Shown one piece after another: positions 28,003-36,499 of a DNA stretch of 52,346 nucleotides (position 1 is its first letter; the number at the start of each line of letters is the position of its first letter). The position numbers and the translations under genes are program-made. This DNA is from Myxococcota bacterium. Its GTDB lineage: Bacteria; Myxococcota_A; Polyangia; JAAYKL01. The DNA lies in contig JANQET010000323.1 in assembly GCA_028278265.1 (NCBI GenBank), positions 1-52,346 on the forward strand. The letters run 5' to 3'. Below the pieces are notes generated by a model. The model searched no databases, had not been told where the DNA came from, and saw only the letters and a program-made list of their open reading frames with translations.

Positions 28003-29120
28003 TAGGGGACCTCGTCCTCTGTTTTCTTGCTGCGGGGGGCAGCGCCGGGAACACCCAGATTGTGGCTCGACTGTTTGATCACCAGGGATTCCTGGATCCG
28101 GGCCACCAATTTCTTTTCGGCCTCATCTCCGTATGGGGCAAAGCGGACCAGGTGGTCGTCGACAAAGTAGAGCGCGATGCGCTGGCCCCGGGAGAGCCCG
28201 CGAATGATCTCCTCCTCGCGTACGTTGTACGCCGTGATCAGCCAGTGGCGCCGGCGTTCGTCCCGCACCTTGCAGCGCTCGTTTTCCACGTGGAGCACCC
28301 GGGCCAGGGTGACCGACATGGAGACCCCCGGATCCTCGTGAAAGAGGAGCTCGATGGCCACGCCCTCCTGCAGGCTGATCAGGCATTTCTGCCCGGGGGA
28401 AGGAACCGCGCTCAGCCGCGCCATCGGTACGGTAATTGTCGTTTGGGTGGTCTTGAGGGTGATCTGTCGGTTGGCATAAGAGACCTTGTGCACGGTGCCG
28501 ATCTGTACGTTGGCCGGCAGGATGTTCATCTCCTCGAGGGCCTTGGAGGCCTCTCTGTTTTGCCGCGTAGCCGAGTCCAGTTTCTGCACCAGCTCGTCGA
28601 GCTTCTCCCGCAGGGCGCTGTTTTCCCGCTTGAGCTGTTTGTTTTCCTTTCGCGTATCAGCGGGATGGGCATCCGCTTCGGGATTGCCAATCGCCATTTT
28701 GTGCAGGCGAGCGACCTCTGCTTCGTAAGCCTGAATCTCCTCGTAGAACTTTTTCAGTAGGGGCCCGACCCGCCCCTTCTGGGGCAGATCGAACTGAATG
28801 CAGGGGGTGTATGCGTCGGCCACCGGAGTCTCCAATTCGTTGGATTTATGGGATAATTTCACCCTGAGACCCAGCTTGAAGCACTCGAGACAGCTGAGCA
28901 GGTTCTCCAGGTTGAGCTCGTAGTTGTTGGCCTCGAGCACGGTGCTGACAATGTCGTAGGCGCTGCGAAAGCGAACGTTGGCTTCGGTGGCAAAGAACAG
29001 CCGCCCCGCCTCGTCGAGACCGATGCCGCCGAGCGCCTCGCTCAACGAAGCGCGGGAGAGATCACACGCCTCCCGCTCGACGACCACCCGTTCTTGAGAC
29101 GAGAATATGCCCTTGCTCAA
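28002..29120 (-). CDS. Coiled-coil protein, first gene of the motor-helicase operon
   Basis: 372 aa, soluble, no signal peptide. An N-terminal helical domain (ESA-rich, residues 1-110) is followed by a coiled coil at about residues 115-205 (EEIQAYEAEVARLHKMA; KENKQLKRENSALREKLDEL). A C-terminal domain of about 130 residues of short strands follows (VQIGTVHKVSYANRQITLKT; MSVTLARVLHVENERCKV; RGQRIALYFVDDHLVRFAP). The last looks like a small beta-barrel of PilZ type, but the c-di-GMP motifs RxxxR and D/NxSxxG are absent, so I do not call it PilZ. Its stop overlaps the MotA-like start by one base. It may supply in trans the cytoplasmic tail that the MotA-like subunit lacks. Confidence 0.75.
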   Translation of the reverse strand: MSKGIFSSQERVVVEREACDLSRASLSEALGGIGLDEAGRLFFATEANVRFRSAYDIVSTVLEANNYELNLENLLSCLECFKLGLRVKLSHKSNELETPVADAYTPCIQFDLPQKGRVGPLLKKFYEEIQAYEAEVARLHKMAIGNPEADAHPADTRKENKQLKRENSALREKLDELVQKLDSATRQNREASKALEEMNILPANVQIGTVHKVSYANRQITLKTTQTTITVPMARLSAVPSPGQKCLISLQEGVAIELLFHEDPGVSMSVTLARVLHVENERCKVRDERRRHWLITAYNVREEEIIRGLSRGQRIALYFVDDHLVRFAPYGDEAEKKLVARIQESLVIKQSSHNLGVPGAAPRSKKTEDEVP

Positions 29121-29263
29121 CGGTCTCCCTTTCCGTCCATCCGCTTGCCGGTGTGCGCGACGGTGTGCCTCGCTCCCCTACTGAGAATTATAGCAGCAAT
29201 CGGTGATCGGCAATTGAGTCATTGAATTTGATCAGGCGTGGATGACTCGATTGTAAAAGGGAA

Positions 29264-30505
29264 TTAAAAGTGGAAGACCCCGGAGAGGCCGAACATGAAG
29301 GAGTTGGTCGCGTACTCGCCGCCGAGCACGCCGGTCTCGGCGTTGTCTTCTACTTCCTCGCCGCCGAATGACCAGTAGCCGCCGAAGTTGATGTCGAAAT
29401 AGACCAGGTGGAGGCCCGTGCCCAGGTGAATCCCGTGGAGCAGGCCGGGGGGCGTGAGGAAAGGCTGGGCGTTCGTTTTCGGCGTGGCCGAGTTGGACAA
29501 ACTGTAGCCGGCGCGCAGGTCGAGCAAGGGGAGGAGCGCGTACTCCACTCCCAGGTGAACGGCCAGCACATTCTTCCAGTTCATCTTCATTTCCTGAGGG
29601 GGCAGCTCGGTGCCGTCCGGTAGAAAGGTCCTAATCGTCATGGTCTCGGCGACCGGCTTGTACAGCGCGAATTTCAAGTCGAGCGCCAACATCAGTTTTT
29701 TGTTCAGCAGGGAGACCGCCGTGCCGAACCGGAAGGTGTGGGGCGCGGCAAACTCGGATCGGGTATCAAACGTCGCCCGCTCCCCAGCCGGGGCCGGGGG
29801 CGGTGCGTTCATCTCGGTGGTGCCTTCGGAGATGAGGTCGATTTTGTTGCGAAAGACAAAGCTGAAGCGCAGCATATCGATCGGCTGGAAAAAGAGGCCC
29901 GCACTCAACCCCTTGAAATTCCAGCCCGACATTTCGGACTCAATTTTGCCCATCATGAAATCGTGAGCCACCATTTGGTTCAACGTGAAGGTGCCCCGCC
30001 AACCGACGCTGACTGCGAGACCGTCGATAATGGTCAGGATGATGGGGGTGTGAAATTCGAGTGATGTGATGGTCTGTTCGATCGACTCGCCCCCGTAGAT
30101 CTCGATGTCCTCGAACTTGGCGCCAAAACCGGCGGTGGGGTACACCGCCGCGGCGAGGATCGGCTTGACCGGCATGTCGTCCCACAGGCGGTAGGCGGCG
30201 CCGAGGAAGAACAGCGGGAATGCGGAGCGGGCGGAATCGATCTGTTCCACCCCTCCGGTCATCGCGGGGAACGGAGCGGTGGCCCGGGGGATGAACAGAG
30301 AGACGTCGAGGGTGGCGACGAACGTCTCCATCTGTTCCAGGCTGGCCGGATTGAAGGCCAGCGCGGCCCCGTCATCCAGGTAGCCGGCACCCGCACCGCC
30401 CAACGCCATGCTCCGGCCGTCGTATTGCGCGGGGAGCTCTGTTGAGGCCCATCCCGCGAGCGGTAAAACGACCGCGATGAGGATGGGGATAAACTTAGAA
30501 ACCAT
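29264..30505 (-). CDS. FadL/OmpP1-type outer-membrane transport protein
   Basis: 413 aa with a signal peptide (MVSKFIPILIAVVLPLAGWA). The start of the mature part, YDGRSMALGGAGAGYLDDGAALAFNPASLEQ, has the FadL N-terminal hatch pattern (GRAxxGGA..ADDASAxxxNPA). Repeated amphipathic strands and a C-terminal aromatic residue (GVFHF) fit a 14-strand barrel. Likely takes up hydrophobic compounds. It lies 143 bases upstream of the motor-helicase operon on the same strand, far enough for its own transcript. A possible divergent promoter lies between it and the next plus-strand gene. Confidence 0.87.
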   Translation of the reverse strand: MVSKFIPILIAVVLPLAGWASTELPAQYDGRSMALGGAGAGYLDDGAALAFNPASLEQMETFVATLDVSLFIPRATAPFPAMTGGVEQIDSARSAFPLFFLGAAYRLWDDMPVKPILAAAVYPTAGFGAKFEDIEIYGGESIEQTITSLEFHTPIILTIIDGLAVSVGWRGTFTLNQMVAHDFMMGKIESEMSGWNFKGLSAGLFFQPIDMLRFSFVFRNKIDLISEGTTEMNAPPPAPAGERATFDTRSEFAAPHTFRFGTAVSLLNKKLMLALDLKFALYKPVAETMTIRTFLPDGTELPPQEMKMNWKNVLAVHLGVEYALLPLLDLRAGYSLSNSATPKTNAQPFLTPPGLLHGIHLGTGLHLVYFDINFGGYWSFGGEEVEDNAETGVLGGEYATNSFMFGLSGVFHF

Positions 30506-30607
30506 AGGGATCTCCTTTCACTAGCGCCCTGGTAGTTGAATCTTCTGAGTTCTGGTAAGCTTAGAATCGAGGGTGGGGGCTGTCAACTTTTCGGCCCCTG
30601 TTCATTT

Positions 30608-30635
30608 TTGTAATTGATTCTGTTTTTTCTAATTA
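30608..30635 (+). promoter_or_regulatory. Candidate promoter for the SnoaL-like lipoprotein gene
   Basis: In a locally AT-rich stretch, TTGTAA (30608-30613) and TAATTA (30630-30635) are 16 bases apart, about 55 bases before the start at 30691. Match to a sigma-70 consensus is moderate; not proven. Confidence 0.25.
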
Positions 30636-30690
30636 TATCAGTCTGTTAGTTGGCTCTTGGGAAACATAACCAGGTGTGAGGAGAGGTTGG

Positions 30691-31242
30691 ATGAAACAGG
30701 TGCGATACAGCACGCGCGGAAAAAGGGGGGCGGTTGGGAGGGCAACCGGAAGGTGGCTGGTTTGCGCCTTTCTGGTTACCGGTTGTACGGGCTCTCAGGG
30801 AAATTCCGCAGCAACCACCGCGGCGATTGAGACGGTGCTGAACGATTGGCACGATGCCGCTTCAAAAGCGGACCAACAGCGCTACTTCGGGCATATGGCA
30901 GCAGAGGCGGTTTTTTTGGGAACGGACGCCAGTGAGCGTTGGACCATGGCGGCGTTTCGCGCCTACGTCGAGCCCTACTTTTCCCAGGGGAAGGGGTGGA
31001 CCTACCGGCCGCACAATCGGTCCGTGATGCTCTCGGCCGATCACCGGCTGGCCTGGTTCGACGAGCAGCTCAGCAACGAAAAATACGGCGAGCTCCGCGG
31101 TACCGGCGTGCTGCGCAAGGCCAAAGGCAAGTGGAAAATCGTGCACTACAGCATGGTTTTCACGGTGCCCAACGGGGTGGCCAAGGCGGTGGTGGAGACG
31201 ATTCGGCGAGGGAGCGAGCAGTCTGGCTCCAGTACCGACTAG
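30691..31242 (+). CDS. SnoaL-like/DUF4440 (NTF2-fold) lipoprotein
   Basis: 183 aa from the ATG at 30691 (GGAGAGG just upstream). The signal ends in a lipobox (CAFLVTGC). The mature part has an NTF2-like fold: VLNDWHDAASKADQQRYFGHMA, AVFLGTDASERWTMAAFRAYVEPYF, MLSADHRLAWFDEQLS, and KAKGKWKIVHYSMVFTVPN. These are the helix and strand marks of SnoaL/DUF4440 proteins with an unknown ligand. The stop overlaps the stop of the convergent TlpA-like gene by four bases. Confidence 0.82.
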   Translation: MKQVRYSTRGKRGAVGRATGRWLVCAFLVTGCTGSQGNSAATTAAIETVLNDWHDAASKADQQRYFGHMAAEAVFLGTDASERWTMAAFRAYVEPYFSQGKGWTYRPHNRSVMLSADHRLAWFDEQLSNEKYGELRGTGVLRKAKGKWKIVHYSMVFTVPNGVAKAVVETIRRGSEQSGSSTD

Positions 31243-31811
31243 CGCGTTAGTTCGCGAATCGCCCGTTCGATAGTGTCGAGGCGTTTCTTCCCGTCGTCGG
31301 CCTTCGACGCTTTTCCCCCAAAAAAGAGCCGCACGCTCCCGTGTCGGTCGACCACGAACAACCGGGGAATTTGGGCACCGACGCCAAAGGCGCGCCGGGC
31401 GGCCCAGGAGCTGTCCCACACCACCGGGAACGACACGCCGAGCCGATCCAAGGCGGCGATCGCATTGCCCCGATCCAGATCAATCGAGACGGCGATGAAC
31501 TTCACCGGGAGATGGCGGATCCTCTGCCAAAGGATCTCGAGCCTGGGCAGCTGTTCAAAGCACGGGGGACAGAACGATCCCCAAAAGTAGACCAGGGTCA
31601 CCTGACCGGAATGGGGTACCGGGAGGCGCTCTCCGAGGTGACCGGAATCGATTCGAATCGTCTCGCCGGCTGCCACGGGCCGATTGAGCAACGGGTGTCG
31701 CTGGGTCAGGAGGGAGGGGGTACAGGAGAGGGCAAAAGAGCAGACGAGAATAAGGGTGAATGGCCGATTTACGGGAAACCCTGTCAGGTGGTTTGTGATG
31801 ATCGTCAACAT
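31239..31811 (-). CDS. TlpA-like thiol-disulfide lipoprotein
   Basis: 190 aa with a lipoprotein signal (LILVCSFALSC). The thioredoxin-fold core has LVYFWGSFCPPCFEQLPRLE, so the active site is CPPC, and later AQIPRLFVVDRHGS with the cis-Pro loop. It is a TlpA/ResA-type periplasmic redox protein; whether it reduces or oxidises is unknown. It lies downstream of the first PstS-like gene on the same strand with a gap of about 160 bases. No cytochrome c maturation genes are present, so the target may be the Cys-rich lipoproteins nearby (inference). Confidence 0.85.
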   Translation of the reverse strand: MLTIITNHLTGFPVNRPFTLILVCSFALSCTPSLLTQRHPLLNRPVAAGETIRIDSGHLGERLPVPHSGQVTLVYFWGSFCPPCFEQLPRLEILWQRIRHLPVKFIAVSIDLDRGNAIAALDRLGVSFPVVWDSSWAARRAFGVGAQIPRLFVVDRHGSVRLFFGGKASKADDGKKRLDTIERAIRELTR

Positions 31812-31969
31812 CGGTGAAGTCTATACCCTTTTGCCGTCGGAAAAAATCTCCCAACGGACCTGGACGTAGAGGTGCCTGTAATGGCGCAAGTCGGCCGCGA
31901 ACACGAACCGAGGGTGACCAAAGACGAAATTGGGTCTATCAACCAGGCTGACTGTCGACCCAAAGCGGG

Positions 31970-32443
31970 CTAAAACTTGACCTTCAGGACTTTGGTCGGC
32001 CCCTCGTGGTACTTGCTGCGCGCGCAGTATCCGATGGCGCTTTCGAGCTTGAAAACTGCTCGCTGGGAACGGCTGAATTCCGGGGGGGCCGTTACACCGT
32101 CTTTGACCTTTCGCTTTTCCCAATAGTGCTTCTCATCGGTCGGACTCATCCGGAGGAATTTTTTCTGAAACTCAATTCGAATCCCGGAGCCGGACTTGGC
32201 GTTGATCGGCGTCACCTTGCGCCCCATGAAGGTCCCCTTCTTCTTGAGGAAGATAGCCCTGAGCTCTTCGGCGTCGATGGAGTCCGCTTCGAACGACTTG
32301 TTGGCAATGATCACGATGTCGTTGAGCTCCTCAGCCGAGAAGCTGGCTGGGAGTACCGTCACGAGCAGCGTCCCCATCACCAGCGAGAACAGCTTGCACT
32401 TCCTTCTCCGCTCGCAGCGGTTCATTGGTCCATGCTCACGCAT
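31970..32443 (-). CDS. Short PstS-like periplasmic protein, cassette copy B
   Basis: About 157 aa from the ATG at 32443, which overlaps the stop of the porin gene (ATGA); an internal ATG at 32425 is also possible. A signal peptide ends near LPASFSAEE. The core, IVIIANKSFEADSIDAEELR then AIFLKKKGTFMGRKVTPINA, with HYWEKRK and AIGYC later, matches the small PBP-like proteins related to PstS phosphate-binding proteins but is about half their length. It is the third gene of a cassette found twice in the window and resembles the protein at 36500-36949. Confidence 0.75.
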   Translation of the reverse strand: MREHGPMNRCERRRKCKLFSLVMGTLLVTVLPASFSAEELNDIVIIANKSFEADSIDAEELRAIFLKKKGTFMGRKVTPINAKSGSGIRIEFQKKFLRMSPTDEKHYWEKRKVKDGVTAPPEFSRSQRAVFKLESAIGYCARSKYHEGPTKVLKVKF

Positions 32444-33999
32444 CAGAATGACACGACCAACTGGGCGTTCAGCAACTTCAGCGGCCCGCCCCATAGCTCA
32501 CTCTCTGGGACGGTATAGACAAATTCGGTCTTGATGGTGACATATGGCGATGGTTTGAAGTTCACGCCACCACAATAGAAATCGTTGTTATAAGAAGGCA
32601 ACGTGTCGTCCATCTTGGTATGTTCCAACATGAAATAGGGAGTGATCCGCATCCCGCCGGTCAACTCTTTTACAGGTAGTGTCCAGGCCAATAACACGTA
32701 GTAACCCAGACCCAAATAGCTGGCCTGGAACAGCGGCATAGTTGCCGGAGCACCTGACAGTATTTTATCTGGATCGCTGCGTTCTGCCGGTATTCTATAA
32801 TCGACATAGTGCCAGATGAATTCCGACTGAATGCGTACGCCAAATAGCTCGATTAACAGATCGGCAGCTGTGGCATATTCGAAGTAGTTTTCCCATTCGT
32901 CGACAACGAATCTCATTCTGCGACTACTGTCGAGCGAGCCATCCGAATTGAGCCACATTTCCACATGTTTGTGTGTATCGCTGTATTCCCCCAAATACCC
33001 ATAGCCACCGGCGGCGATCGCCACTCTGTCGCCTTCGTAGGACAACCGTAGCCTCAGCCCAACCCCTTTGTTCTCATCGAAATCCAACACCTCCTGAGCC
33101 GGACCTCGACCGTTGGAGACCGTGATCGCATAGTCGAAAAACAGGTCGTAGCGCGGATAAAACCTGCCGTAGACCTGCAGCCCGGTTTGAGCCAAGGGTA
33201 TCATTCGCTTTCTTTGTAAGTATGGCGGAAGAACCGGAATGATTACCGGCGAGCCGTGGTCGGTGTTCCAGATACCATACGGCGTCAGGTAGTAACCTGC
33301 TATTACATTGAACCAATCCAGCGGCGTATAGATCAGCTGTGCCCGTTCAATCATTACACCGCCTGTTTTGTTGATGATATTCTCGGAATAGTCATAGTAT
33401 TCGGTATTTATACGAACATACTCATTGCCCGATAGCTCGGTGTTGCCCAGGTGAGCGATGAAAGGGTGTTCCGATTCAAAGCCGGCGGGCCAAAAGGTAA
33501 ACCGAAGCTCTACCAGTGCTCCGAGCGTCTGGGTCATCTGGCTGGCAAGATACAGGTTGATCTGGGACAACACAAAAGAGCTGTTTGAGGGGACCGAGGT
33601 GTGATAAAAGCTATCTCGCTCAACCAACGTCTTCATAAATTGCAGTTCGAAAAATCCGAATAGCTTGAGTAGTCTACTATCCTCCAAGGCGTTGTCCTCA
33701 ACGGCGGCTAGGGCCTCCTCCTCCTGGAATTCGGTCAGCTCATCGATCTGCTGTTGCTGCCCCTCAAGCTGCCGTTGTTGTGCCTCCAACTGATTTTGTT
33801 GTGCTTTGATCTGCGTTTTGTGTTGATCCAGCTCGCCCTCGATGGCGGACAACTTCTCGGCGACAGTTGGTTCATCCGTTTCTTCGCTTGCCTGTTCTTG
33901 CGCCGCGATTGTGGTAGGTGCTGCCAGCCAGAAAACTATAATCGCGAGTCTCATCGTGGCAGACACCCCGGAGGGCAATTTCCAGTTCATTGTGGTCAT
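32443..33999 (-). CDS. Coiled-coil porin-like outer-membrane protein, cassette copy B
   Basis: 518 aa from the ATG at 33999, which overlaps the stop of the Cys-rich gene (ATGA). A signal peptide ends near TIAAQ. A short periplasmic coiled coil rich in Gln follows (KTQIKAQQNQLEAQQRQLEG), then a barrel of alternating aromatic strands ending in LVVSF with a terminal Phe. Shared blocks with the copy at 36968: LGALVELRFTF, PLDWFNVIAGYYLTPYGIWN, TGLQVYGRFYP, FDYAITVSNGRGP. The family resembles phosphate-selective OprO/OprP-type porins in layout. The ligand is unknown. Confidence 0.82.
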   Translation of the reverse strand: MTTMNWKLPSGVSATMRLAIIVFWLAAPTTIAAQEQASEETDEPTVAEKLSAIEGELDQHKTQIKAQQNQLEAQQRQLEGQQQQIDELTEFQEEEALAAVEDNALEDSRLLKLFGFFELQFMKTLVERDSFYHTSVPSNSSFVLSQINLYLASQMTQTLGALVELRFTFWPAGFESEHPFIAHLGNTELSGNEYVRINTEYYDYSENIINKTGGVMIERAQLIYTPLDWFNVIAGYYLTPYGIWNTDHGSPVIIPVLPPYLQRKRMIPLAQTGLQVYGRFYPRYDLFFDYAITVSNGRGPAQEVLDFDENKGVGLRLRLSYEGDRVAIAAGGYGYLGEYSDTHKHVEMWLNSDGSLDSSRRMRFVVDEWENYFEYATAADLLIELFGVRIQSEFIWHYVDYRIPAERSDPDKILSGAPATMPLFQASYLGLGYYVLLAWTLPVKELTGGMRITPYFMLEHTKMDDTLPSYNNDFYCGGVNFKPSPYVTIKTEFVYTVPESELWGGPLKLLNAQLVVSF

Positions 34000-34427
34000 G
34001 AGCAACTGCATCCGAAGCCAATTGCGGCAGCCGCGTCGTCGGCGTTCATGCAAACTGCCGCGTCGGCGCCTTGTTCCGTGCAGTCGCAGCACTGATAGTC
34101 CCCTGGGCAATCCCCCGCAACACAGTCAAAAATGGTGCAATATCCCGGGTCGTTCGGTGTCAGCGGATTGATGGCACAATAGTCGGCGTCATACGGCGCA
34201 CAATCCGGCTGGTCGACGCACTCGTTGCCGAGGCCGGAAACGCCACCGTCCGTTTCGCTATCCGTCCCGTTAGTTGTGTCCGAGTCGGTGTCGTCCTCGG
34301 CGATTGGCACGCACGATTTGTACGAGCTTGACCATACCAAGTAGTCGGGACAACGGTCCTTGTCTGCGATTTGGCACGCCGGGGTCGACAGTCCGGTGAT
34401 GATGAACAGTGTGAAAGATGCCCTCAT
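33996..34427 (-). CDS. Cys-rich lipoprotein, cassette copy B
   Basis: 143 aa from the ATG at 34427 (TGAGGC upstream). A lipobox-like cysteine ends the signal (TGLSTPAC). The mature part has about 14 cysteines: DKDRCPDYLVWSSSYKSC, a short Asp/Ser/Thr-rich stretch, GLGNECVDQPDC, YCAINPLTPNDPGYCTIFDC and CPGDYQCCDC. The block YC..NP..xxGYCTxxDC..DCPxxYQCCDCT is shared with the cassette A protein. Disulfide-bonded surface domain of unknown role. The gene starts the second cassette after a 298-base gap behind the C69 gene. Confidence 0.75.
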   Translation of the reverse strand: MRASFTLFIITGLSTPACQIADKDRCPDYLVWSSSYKSCVPIAEDDTDSDTTNGTDSETDGGVSGLGNECVDQPDCAPYDADYCAINPLTPNDPGYCTIFDCVAGDCPGDYQCCDCTEQGADAAVCMNADDAAAAIGFGCSCS

Positions 34428-34725
34428 GCATTGCCTCACAGCAGTAGGTTGCCGCTCCTGCCTCAACCCACCGATTGTTTATAGTTCTGCCACCAATATG
34501 GAAAACGGGACTTTCAAGTAATAAGGGTATCGCCAGACAACCACTCGTCAATGTTGTGATGACTTTTTTGGTTCGTCTACCGTCGATAAATTTTGCAGCA
34601 TTTTGCCGCCGATGTATCCCGGCTCCCCGCGTTGCTCGTCAAGAGCGCGCGCCATGCCCGCGCCTTTCGATCCGGGGCCCTCGACGCCCGCGATACGCGC
34701 AGAGTTTATGGACTGTGGTACTGGG
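34428..34725 (-). other. Intergenic region between the C69 dipeptidase and the second cassette
   Basis: No convincing gene is seen. Plus- and minus-strand frames here are poor and lack start signals. It probably holds the promoter for the second cassette, but I cannot point to clear boxes. Confidence 0.4.
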
Positions 34726-36366
34726 TTATTCGCGGTTGTTGGTATACTTGGTGATCGTTTTGTCTCTCAGTTCGATGAACATCTCGGTGACCCGGTTCTG
34801 CAATCCGTTGGCGTACTTGGTGAGTAGGTCCCGCGCGGCCTTGGGATCCCTTTTGTGGAGCTTGAGCGCCTGTTGCTCGATCTTTTTTTGCGCGGCAAAA
34901 ATCTTCTTTTCGAATGGATCTCGGACAGCCCGGACATCCTTGATCACCGCTTGAAATTTCAATTTGGCCAAGTTGTCCACGAAGTCGATCGCCCAGCGGG
35001 CGGATCGATCGTCGTACTTTTCGGGATTGTAGGTGCTGTAGCTGCGGTGCACCGAGCTGTTGCCCGCGTAAATCGGGACGTAGGGACTGAAGTAGGGATT
35101 GTCCAGGTAGACCCAGTAGACCCCGCCGATAGAGTTGGGCAGCCAGCCCCGCAGCTGGCAGACCATGCCGTAGTGGCCCCGGTGACGGGCGATGGGGCGA
35201 CGGTAGGTGAGCTGCAGCAATTCCCGCAGGTCCTTGCCCGGAAAGGGCGTGGCCAGGGGGCTCTTCTGCAGTTGACCCTTTTTGTTGGGCACCAGCCACT
35301 GGGGGCTGGCGGTCATGTCGTAGATGGTGCCCTCGAAAGTGGATCGCTGGAAGGCGATGATGTCCCGCAGGGAAATTTTCTTGTCCGGCTTGACCGAGAA
35401 GGGGTAGATGGAGAGCGGTTCGACGGTTTGAAAATACTGATTCAGTCCCTTGTACCGATCCTTGCCGAGGGATCGATCCGGCCACTTGGCCTGTTTCTTG
35501 GCAAAGGTTTGATGAAACAGCCAGAACCGCCCGGTGGCGAACTCCACGGGGAGGGGGGCATAGGCGTTCTGCCAGATAAACGGCTGGCCCGAGGAGGGAT
35601 CGTAGTAGCCCCGCTCGACCGCTTCGCTGCGATAGTTCGAAGAGACCAGGAAGTTCTTCTCATCCTTGGGATCGATTTCCTTGATGATGCTCCAGTTGGG
35701 GATCATCGTCGCCTCGTCGTCGGGCAACCGTTGGGCCGCCCAGATCGCCCCGGGTTTTTTGCTTTTGAGGGACCACTTGGGGCCCACACCGAATACCTCG
35801 AAGACCCAAGCTTCGTTCGGGTCGGCGATGACCAGCGCTTCGGAGCCGTCGCCGCTGGACGGTAGAAATCCGTAGGTGGTCATCAGGGAGCCGATAAACT
35901 CGACCGCCTCCCGCGCCCGTTTGTGGCGTTCGAGAGCGAAGATCATCGCCTGCTCGACGGTCATGATCTGCTTGCCGGTCTTGCGCGTGACGGCGAGCGC
36001 TTTGCGCTGCACGGTGGTGCTCTCGGCGATGGCCAGCTGGTGCTCGTTGATGTGGGAGTAGGCGGACTGAAAGTAGGTATAAGTGCGCGAGACCTGGGGA
36101 ATGTAGCCCAAGACATCGCCGTTGTCATTCAGCGGTCGCTCGGCATCTTGAATACCGAAGTAGACCGGGGCTTTGGAGCCGGGCTTGAATGTGCGACCGG
36201 GAATCACCACGATTCGCGAATCAGGGCCCGCGTCCGTATGGGAGATGAGTACCGAACCGTCGGTGGTCGCCTTTTTGCCCACCGCCACAACTGTGCAGGC
36301 GTCAATGCTCGGCGGCACCAGCGAGAGTGTGAGACAAACTATCGCGATAATTCTGACATGGTCCAT
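34726..36366 (-). CDS. C69-family dipeptidase (exported Ntn hydrolase)
   Basis: 546 aa from the ATG at 36366, chosen for GAGGAAGG upstream and a signal peptide (IIAIVCLTLSLVPPSIDA). Cleavage after Ala exposes Cys24 in ACTVVAVGKKAT, the N-terminal nucleophile of C69 dipeptidases, so export and self-maturation are linked. Other family marks: GSVLISHTDAGPDSRIVV, PNEAWVFEVFGVGPKWS, WAAQRLPDDEATMIPN and FLVSSNYRS. A charged helical C-terminus (about residues 470-546) lies beyond the usual domain. It sits between the two copies of the porin cassette on the same strand and may supply amino acids or trim envelope peptides. Confidence 0.88.
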   Translation of the reverse strand: MDHVRIIAIVCLTLSLVPPSIDACTVVAVGKKATTDGSVLISHTDAGPDSRIVVIPGRTFKPGSKAPVYFGIQDAERPLNDNGDVLGYIPQVSRTYTYFQSAYSHINEHQLAIAESTTVQRKALAVTRKTGKQIMTVEQAMIFALERHKRAREAVEFIGSLMTTYGFLPSSGDGSEALVIADPNEAWVFEVFGVGPKWSLKSKKPGAIWAAQRLPDDEATMIPNWSIIKEIDPKDEKNFLVSSNYRSEAVERGYYDPSSGQPFIWQNAYAPLPVEFATGRFWLFHQTFAKKQAKWPDRSLGKDRYKGLNQYFQTVEPLSIYPFSVKPDKKISLRDIIAFQRSTFEGTIYDMTASPQWLVPNKKGQLQKSPLATPFPGKDLRELLQLTYRRPIARHRGHYGMVCQLRGWLPNSIGGVYWVYLDNPYFSPYVPIYAGNSSVHRSYSTYNPEKYDDRSARWAIDFVDNLAKLKFQAVIKDVRAVRDPFEKKIFAAQKKIEQQALKLHKRDPKAARDLLTKYANGLQNRVTEMFIELRDKTITKYTNNRE

Positions 36367-36499
36367 GGATTGCCTTCCTCTGTAGTGAGCTCGCTCCCTC
36401 AGGCGAGATCGACTCAGAGTCGAGCGGATTGTGTACCAAAAGTCAACCAGTCCGAGGTTCATTCCCGCCGCCGAACGAAACCGCCGCGAGGGGCGCTGC

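Noticed and set aside
22235-29120. Reading the MotA/MotB genes as flagellar stators
   Set aside because: No flagellar gene is in the window, and they are translationally linked to a helicase operon.
22235-29120. Assigning a known Zorya type
   Set aside because: No ZorC, Snf2-type ZorD or HNH ZorE is visible, and the MotA-like protein lacks the long tail; only Zorya-like is justified.
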